From assembly GCA_020639195.1 (NCBI GenBank), contig JACKHB010000004.1, forward strand, positions 124,001-188,000: DNA of 64,000 nucleotides, given 5' to 3'. The DNA comes from Phycisphaeraceae bacterium. GTDB lineage: Bacteria; Planctomycetota; Phycisphaerae; Phycisphaerales; UBA1924. Shown piece by piece: positions 58,879 to 64,000 of the stretch (positions within the stretch are counted from its first letter, which is position 1; each line of letters begins with the position of its first letter). The position numbers and the translations under genes are program-made. Below the pieces are notes generated by a model, which did no database searches, was not told where the DNA came from, and worked only from the letters and a program-made list of their open reading frames with translations.

Positions 58879-61800
58879 GGCCTGCCCTCCGGCCCGATCT
58901 CGGTCCCCTGTCCTTGCTGTTCCATCATCTTCTGGATCAGTTCCGTGCCTTGCCGCTCCAGCTCGCGCTGCAGGGCCGAGACCTCGTCCTGCTGGGTCAC
59001 ATCCGCCTGCCCCTCGTCGATCGCGCGGGTCCATTCCATCGCCTCGGCCTGCATCTCTCGGAGCAGCTTGAGCTCCGCGATCGGTGGGATCAGCGGCTGG
59101 TCACCCCCACTGCCGCCGCCCTGACCTCCGGCGCCGCCCGCCTGTCCCTGGTCAAACGCGTCTCGCTCCTGCTGCTGCGCCTCGCGCATCGACTCCACCA
59201 TCGCCTGCAGGATCCGCACCGCCGTGTCCTGGTCCCGCCCGACGCCCGCCGTGGCCTCGCCTGCCCTCAAGACGCCCGACGCCCGGTCCATCGCCGAGTC
59301 GAGCCTCCGGTGCGCGTAGTCCACCATCCCGACGTCGTCGAGTTCGACCGTCCTCGCCCGGACATCGGCCAGCATCTGGCGTAGCGCTTCTTGCCGCTCG
59401 CCCAGCGACCGCACGGTCTGTCGGTCGCGCCGAGAGAGCGTGAGCCCGATCATCGGCGCCGTCTCGCCCCGGAGCGCGACCTCCTGCTCCAGCGCCTCGC
59501 GATACGCGCCCAGCAGTTCCTGTCGCTGGCGCGCGTTGTCTCGCTCGGCCGCCTCGTCCTCAAGCCGCTGCGCCTCGTCCCGCGCCGCCTCGAGCCGCTC
59601 GAGGCTCGTGGTCTCGTGCGTGCGGGCGCCCTGGGCGTCGCCACCGCGGAGCGATCCGACCGCCTCCTGCTGGGCTGTCGCCGCCTCATCGATCAGCTCC
59701 GCCACGCTCGCAAGATCGCGCCCCTCGGCCCGCGCCACGTCCATCACCTGCAGCGTGTTGGCGTTCAATCGGATCATCTCCTGGTCCAGCCCATCCAGCG
59801 CCGCGCCCGCCCGTTCCAACGCCGCCAGCTCCCGCTCCTGCTGTCGGATCAGCGACTCGATCGACTCGATCAGGCTCGCCAGCACCCTCCGCAGCGCCGC
59901 ATCCCGCTGCCGCTCGGCCGAGTCGAGATCCTGCAACATGTCCTCCAGCGCATCGATCGCCTGTTGCTGGTTCTGACCGGCCTGTCCGGTCTGGTTCTGG
60001 CTCACCTGCTCCCCGGCCTCGCGCATCGAACGCTCCGCCTGCGACTGGCGACCACGCTCGGCCGCCTGGCGCATCGCCGCAGACTGCGACGGGTCCGCCT
60101 CCCGCAGTTGTCGGCCCCGCTCGCTGAGCGCATCGAGCGCCTCGGACATCCGGTCCGCGGCCTCGCGCTGACGTTGCGCGATCCGGTCCAGCTCGCTCAG
60201 CTCCTCCGGAGACAGATCCGCCACCGCACGCCCGACCGTCCGCTGGCCCAGCGCCTCGGTCTGCCCGGCAAGATCTCGCTGCTCCTGCAGCAGCCGCTCA
60301 ACGTCTCGTCGGACCAACCAGTCCTCCTTGCCCTGCCCCAGCATCTCCGCCAGGCGGCCCAACTCGTCGCGCACCTCGCGCTGCGCATCGGCCGCTTCTC
60401 GGCGCAGGCCCTCGTCTTCCGGACGGGATTCCATCGCTTCGATCGCCCCCGACGCCCGCCGCGACGCCTCTTGCGCCGCTTCCAGCGACAGGGCCGCATC
60501 CTCGATCATCCCTTCGAGCGTCGCGTCCTCCAGCCTGTTCCGCTCGAGCCGGGCGCCGATCCGCTCGGCGACCTGGCGCTGCGAGGCCACCTGCTCCCCG
60601 ATCGCCCGCTGCTGACGCGCCGTGGCATCTGTGTGTCCGACTCGCTCGGTCGTCCGCTCAACCTCGGCCTGTAACTCATCCAGACGCACCGCCGCGTCGC
60701 GGATCCCCTCCAGTTCGGCCCGCAACCGCTCGGTCAGAGTCGTCGCATCGATGATGAACAGGCGGCGCGCCGTCGATCGCGCCACCTCGTGCCGCTCCTC
60801 ACCTCGCGCGAACGCGTCCTGCGCCAGCGCGCTCAGCCACACCTCATCGCCGGGCGCCAGCGAGAGCGTCGAGAGATCCACCGCGCCGGCCACGCGCGCG
60901 GTCCGGCGAGCGCCCACCGGCAGACCCCGCACGTCGCGCCGGCCGATCTCTTCCGGCGGCGACTCGCTCACCAGCGCGCTCCCCTCTGAACTCCGATCCG
61001 CCCGGGCCACCACCCGCTCCAGCCACACGGCGTCCAGCGCGAGGTCGTCTCGCGCCTCACCCTCGATCGGCACCACCGCCGTCGCAAGCACCGCCTCGTC
61101 CTGCGCCGGTTCCACGACCGTCAGAGACGCAGGCCGATCCTCGATCACCTCCAGCGCAAATCCCGCGACGTCCACGCTGTCGAGCCCGAACTCGTCGCGA
61201 AGCGGCATCGTCACGCGCGCCGATCGATCGATGGTGCCCGTCAGCAGCGCACCCCGAGCGGGCGTTCGCACCTCCATCGTGCCCGATGACGCGTCCCGCA
61301 GCTCCGACACCCACGCCCCCGGAATCTCGCCCTCCGATGCGCCGCGGATCGGCTTGTTGAACTCGACCCGCAGCGAATAGCTCGACCCCGCCAGCACCGG
61401 GCCGACGATCGACCGCTCATCGAGCCCATCCCCGAGCGCTCGTTCCCCTCTCACCAGCACGTCGCCGGCTCCGAGCAGGTCCGCCGCGTACGCCGGCGGC
61501 TCGATCGCCAGCGTCGCGCTCGCGACCGCGGGCGAACGCTCCAGCCGCACACGCCTCGCCTCGGTCTGGTCGTCGCTGGTCTCGAACCAGTACTCAAGCT
61601 CCAGCGTGCCCCCCGCATCGGCCAGCATCTCGGGCAACTCCACCGGCCGCTCGTACAACTCGGCCCTCACGACGCGACCGTCAATTCCCATCTCCTCCAC
61701 CGTGCGCTGGCCCGTCAGGAGCAGGCGCTTCGCCTCTCCGGCCTCGCCATCGCGCACGTAACGCACGTATGCCGCGACGGGCGTCTCCCCCGCGGGCCGG

Positions 61801-62510
61801 TTCGTCCGCGTGAGCGCCGCGCGCAACTGCAGCGCGACTCCCAGCGGATGGACTCCGGGCGCGCTCGTGGCGTCCACCACCCCAGTCCGCTTGGGCCAGC
61901 TCACATCGCTCCACGGCGTCAGCACCCGCGCGGCGCCGATCCGCGCCAGCGTCGGGCTCGCCACCCACACCAGCACCACGAGCAACGCCGCACCCGCCAG
62001 CAGGCCAAGCGCCGCACCCGCGGGGCGAAGGCTCAGCAGGCGCGAGGCCACCTCGGGTCCGAACCGCTCGCCCACCAATCGCCGCACCTCCGCTCGCCTC
62101 GCGTCGTCGCCCACTCCCCGGTCCTGCTCGAATTCCACGCCCGATGCGAGCCATCCGGCCAGGCCCGCCTCTCTGGCACCCGGCAAGCGCTCCACCCGCA
62201 AGGCCACATCCGACAGCGACGGCCGGAATCGAATCGCCGGCAAGATGCGCCGCACGATCAGGTATCCGAGGCTCGCGCCGCCCGCAATCCACAGCACGAC
62301 CCGCACCGCTCGCGGCAGATGCAACGCAAAGTCCACCAGTCCCGCAAAGAACCCCGCGGCCAGCCCGAGCGCCAGAACCCCCGCCGCGGCGGTCACGATC
62401 ACCAGCGTTCGCATCCGGCCGCGAATCCGCGTCAGAGCCGCAGACGCCTTCGATTGATCTCGGCCGCTGTGTGTCGTCGGGCCTGTCGCCATCGTGTCAT
62501 CCCCGTCCAT
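58875..62510 (-). CDS. DUF4175-like membrane protein with a very long coiled coil
   Basis: The 1211-aa protein has membrane helices near residues 30-90 (TLVIVTAAAGVLALGLAAGF, RAVRVVLWIAGGASLGYLIV) and near 160-180 (ALGLLAGAALLVVLVWVASP), an extracytoplasmic beta-rich part (about 190-560) and then about 600 residues of coiled coil rich in Glu, Arg, Gln and Ala, for example AQREVRDELGRLAEMLGQGK and QNQTGQAGQNQQQAIDALED. The layout matches DUF4175-type proteins. Start ATG at 62510 or 62492 (the second has GGGGA upstream); the frame is open further without support. Stop overlaps the Gln-rich gene. Confidence 0.7.
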   Translation of the reverse strand: MDGDDTMATGPTTHSGRDQSKASAALTRIRGRMRTLVIVTAAAGVLALGLAAGFFAGLVDFALHLPRAVRVVLWIAGGASLGYLIVRRILPAIRFRPSLSDVALRVERLPGAREAGLAGWLASGVEFEQDRGVGDDARRAEVRRLVGERFGPEVASRLLSLRPAGAALGLLAGAALLVVLVWVASPTLARIGAARVLTPWSDVSWPKRTGVVDATSAPGVHPLGVALQLRAALTRTNRPAGETPVAAYVRYVRDGEAGEAKRLLLTGQRTVEEMGIDGRVVRAELYERPVELPEMLADAGGTLELEYWFETSDDQTEARRVRLERSPAVASATLAIEPPAYAADLLGAGDVLVRGERALGDGLDERSIVGPVLAGSSYSLRVEFNKPIRGASEGEIPGAWVSELRDASSGTMEVRTPARGALLTGTIDRSARVTMPLRDEFGLDSVDVAGFALEVIEDRPASLTVVEPAQDEAVLATAVVPIEGEARDDLALDAVWLERVVARADRSSEGSALVSESPPEEIGRRDVRGLPVGARRTARVAGAVDLSTLSLAPGDEVWLSALAQDAFARGEERHEVARSTARRLFIIDATTLTERLRAELEGIRDAAVRLDELQAEVERTTERVGHTDATARQQRAIGEQVASQRQVAERIGARLERNRLEDATLEGMIEDAALSLEAAQEASRRASGAIEAMESRPEDEGLRREAADAQREVRDELGRLAEMLGQGKEDWLVRRDVERLLQEQRDLAGQTEALGQRTVGRAVADLSPEELSELDRIAQRQREAADRMSEALDALSERGRQLREADPSQSAAMRQAAERGRQSQAERSMREAGEQVSQNQTGQAGQNQQQAIDALEDMLQDLDSAERQRDAALRRVLASLIESIESLIRQQERELAALERAGAALDGLDQEMIRLNANTLQVMDVARAEGRDLASVAELIDEAATAQQEAVGSLRGGDAQGARTHETTSLERLEAARDEAQRLEDEAAERDNARQRQELLGAYREALEQEVALRGETAPMIGLTLSRRDRQTVRSLGERQEALRQMLADVRARTVELDDVGMVDYAHRRLDSAMDRASGVLRAGEATAGVGRDQDTAVRILQAMVESMREAQQQERDAFDQGQAGGAGGQGGGSGGDQPLIPPIAELKLLREMQAEAMEWTRAIDEGQADVTQQDEVSALQRELERQGTELIQKMMEQQGQGTEIGPEGRP

Positions 62511-62698
62511 GGCCAAGGCCCCGCCGCGTCTTGAGCGGAGCCATTCTTCCATTCGGCCCGCGAGTCGAAACGGATTGAACCATCCGGATTTCGCGTCCCG
62601 GGACGCCCAACCCGGCAGTTGAACGCTCCGGCGGTCACCCCGGTTGCGTTGATTATGCGAACATCGCCCTGCTGATGCCAGTCCCCGCGTGCCGCCCG

Positions 62699-64000
62699 TT
62701 ACGCGAGCGTGAGCAGGCGTCGGCCGACCCACTCCGCCACCAGGAGCGACAGCAGCAGGATCAGCACCACCGCCCGATCCCACAGCGGATCGATCGTCGG
62801 CGGCGCCTCGATGGTGATGTCGCGCACCGGGAGCATCTCGGGCAACCTCGCCAAGTCGCCGCTCGAAAGGGTCTCGCCCGCCTCCAGGTCCCCCGCTCCC
62901 GTGCGGACCCGATCCACGAGTCGCGCCAGCAACGCGTGATCCGCCTGCGGCTCGCGCAGCTCGTCGTCGTCGAGCATCACGGTCAGGCTCGAGAACACGC
63001 CCGCGCCGCGAAGAGACAGCTCCGATGGCTCGACGATGTACTCACCCGGCTCAGAGACCGACCACGCCCCCTCGAACGTCACAACGCCGGCCTCCGCATC
63101 CCCGGACCGACGCATCAGCGGCACGTCCTGTGCCGGTGCCGCGCGGTCGCCCTTGGGACGCAGCCACACCGTCATCGTGTCCCCGGCACGGTCGATCAGG
63201 CTCTGATCCAGCAGGTGCAGCGCGAATCGCACAGGCTCGCCCGTCAGCGACCGGCGGGGCGACACCTCAAGGACCGCCGGCTTGCCGCTGCGCGAGAGGC
63301 TCTGCTGGCCCAGCATGCGGATCAGCGGAATCCAGAACCGCTCGGGGATCACCTCGCCGCGGCCAAACCGCAAGCGCCACGTCTCGTCCGTCGCGACATA
63401 GATCACCCGCCCCGCGCCGTACCGCATCGTCATGACCAGCGGCGTCGGATCGCCGTCGGGCCGACCCGCGCCGTTCACGGGCTGCGCCGACGCGAGCACC
63501 TCTGCGGTCGGCTTGAGCGTCGCGGGCTCGATCCGCTGCGCCCACAACAGGCGTGTCCATCCCTCCCCCGGATCCTCCACTCGAGACTCCCCGGGATCGT
63601 CCAGTCGCAGCACGCCCAGCGCATCGGCCAGGGGCTCGACCGCCAGCACGACCGATGAGTCCCACGACGCGACATCCCGGCCCCGCTCCAGGGTGAAGGG
63701 CAGCAGATCACCCAGCGGCGTGCCCGCCCAACTCGACGGCGTCGCACCCTCTCCGCCGATCCACAACAGCCCGCCGCCGCGCCCGGCCACGTGCTCGCGA
63801 ATCTGCGCCTGCTGCATCGGGCTCAGCACGTCCGCGCGAACATCACCCATCACGATGACGTCGAAGCGGGCCCACTCCTCGGGGCTCCTGGGCACGCCCT
63901 CGAGCAGCTCCTCGCCCTCCTGGAGGTACCGCCGGCCACCGGCCAGCAGCATCGAGCTCGACAGGATCGACCCCTCGCGGATCAGCAGGTTCTTGACGAA
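62699..64000 (-). CDS. N-terminally cut envelope protein (BatA/vWA-cluster type)
   Basis: The frame is open through 64000, so the start is outside the window; residues FVKNLLIREGSIL lead into the visible part. It contains a glutamine-amidotransferase-like or Rossmann part (ARFDVIVMGDVRADVLSPM, GGGLLWIGGEG), a region with FVEGAWSV-like beta strands (SEPGEYIVEPSELSLRGAGV), and a C-terminal membrane segment (RAVVLILLLSLLVAEWVGRR). This architecture occurs in planctomycete proteins encoded beside MoxR/DUF58/vWA genes. Exact family not certain. Confidence 0.7.
   Translation of the reverse strand, partial: FVKNLLIREGSILSSSMLLAGGRRYLQEGEELLEGVPRSPEEWARFDVIVMGDVRADVLSPMQQAQIREHVAGRGGGLLWIGGEGATPSSWAGTPLGDLLPFTLERGRDVASWDSSVVLAVEPLADALGVLRLDDPGESRVEDPGEGWTRLLWAQRIEPATLKPTAEVLASAQPVNGAGRPDGDPTPLVMTMRYGAGRVIYVATDETWRLRFGRGEVIPERFWIPLIRMLGQQSLSRSGKPAVLEVSPRRSLTGEPVRFALHLLDQSLIDRAGDTMTVWLRPKGDRAAPAQDVPLMRRSGDAEAGVVTFEGAWSVSEPGEYIVEPSELSLRGAGVFSSLTVMLDDDELREPQADHALLARLVDRVRTGAGDLEAGETLSSGDLARLPEMLPVRDITIEAPPTIDPLWDRAVVLILLLSLLVAEWVGRRLLTLA

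Overview
The window is GC-rich bacterial DNA (roughly two thirds G+C by eye), densely coded on both strands, with frequent ATGA/GTGA stop-start overlaps. Secreted proteins end in PEP-CTERM-like tails (hydrophobic stretch plus Arg cluster) or in DGNDFF dockerin-like repeats. A DUF4175-like / squalene-type-repeat cluster sits near a CgeB-like sugar cluster. Together these suggest a Planctomycetota bacterium, probably class Phycisphaerae. That placement rests on recalled gene styles, not on a search.

Layout. 1-6.9 kb: glycan genes (a cut-off gene, two GT2 glycosyltransferases, a CgeB-like glycosyltransferase, and an ADP-heptose-synthase-like enzyme with its two domains in reversed order). 6.9-11 kb: a UbiA-type prenyltransferase and a 995-aa secreted protein. 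11.04-12.37 kb: an intact ISL3-family insertion sequence with clear ends and an 8-bp target duplication, inserted between two convergent genes. 12.4-15.7 kb: an aspartoacylase-like enzyme, a GCS2 carboxylate-amine ligase fused to CBS domains, and tRNA-Gln(CUG). 15.8-26 kb: a DUF885 lipoprotein, a small unknown protein, then a long plus-strand run (ABC ATPase, degenerate ClpP-like protein, unknown, GT2, BshC-like protein, BtuF-like binding protein, argS). 26-30 kb: GT2, PilZ, HU/IHF, an outer-membrane barrel, arfB and tsaB.

30.2-37.3 kb is a regulatory and membrane block: HTH-receiver protein, HDOD-histidine kinase, receiver-GAF protein, then an NfeD-like protein, a minimal SPFH protein and a full flotillin. 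37.3-45 kb: a frameshifted SEC-C gene, der, miaA, a PEP-CTERM protein, topA and a second PEP-CTERM protein. 45-49 kb: a thioredoxin-fold protein without catalytic cysteines, trpC, a CPBP protease whose start overlaps trpC head-to-head, and an Rrf2 regulator. 49.3-54.6 kb: a minus-strand type IV pilus/type II secretion operon (pilM, pilN-like, pilO, unknown, gspE/pilB). 54.8-64 kb: trpS, then a tightly coupled minus-strand operon of cell-envelope proteins that runs off the end of the window.

No CRISPR array, prophage, rRNA or replication origin was seen. The most unusual items are the minimal-SPFH/flotillin/NfeD trio beside the HDOD-kinase block, the GCS2-CBS gene paired with an aspartoacylase homologue, the BshC-like gene in a GT2 chain, the cysteine-less TlpA-like protein, and the precisely dated-looking ISL3 insertion.
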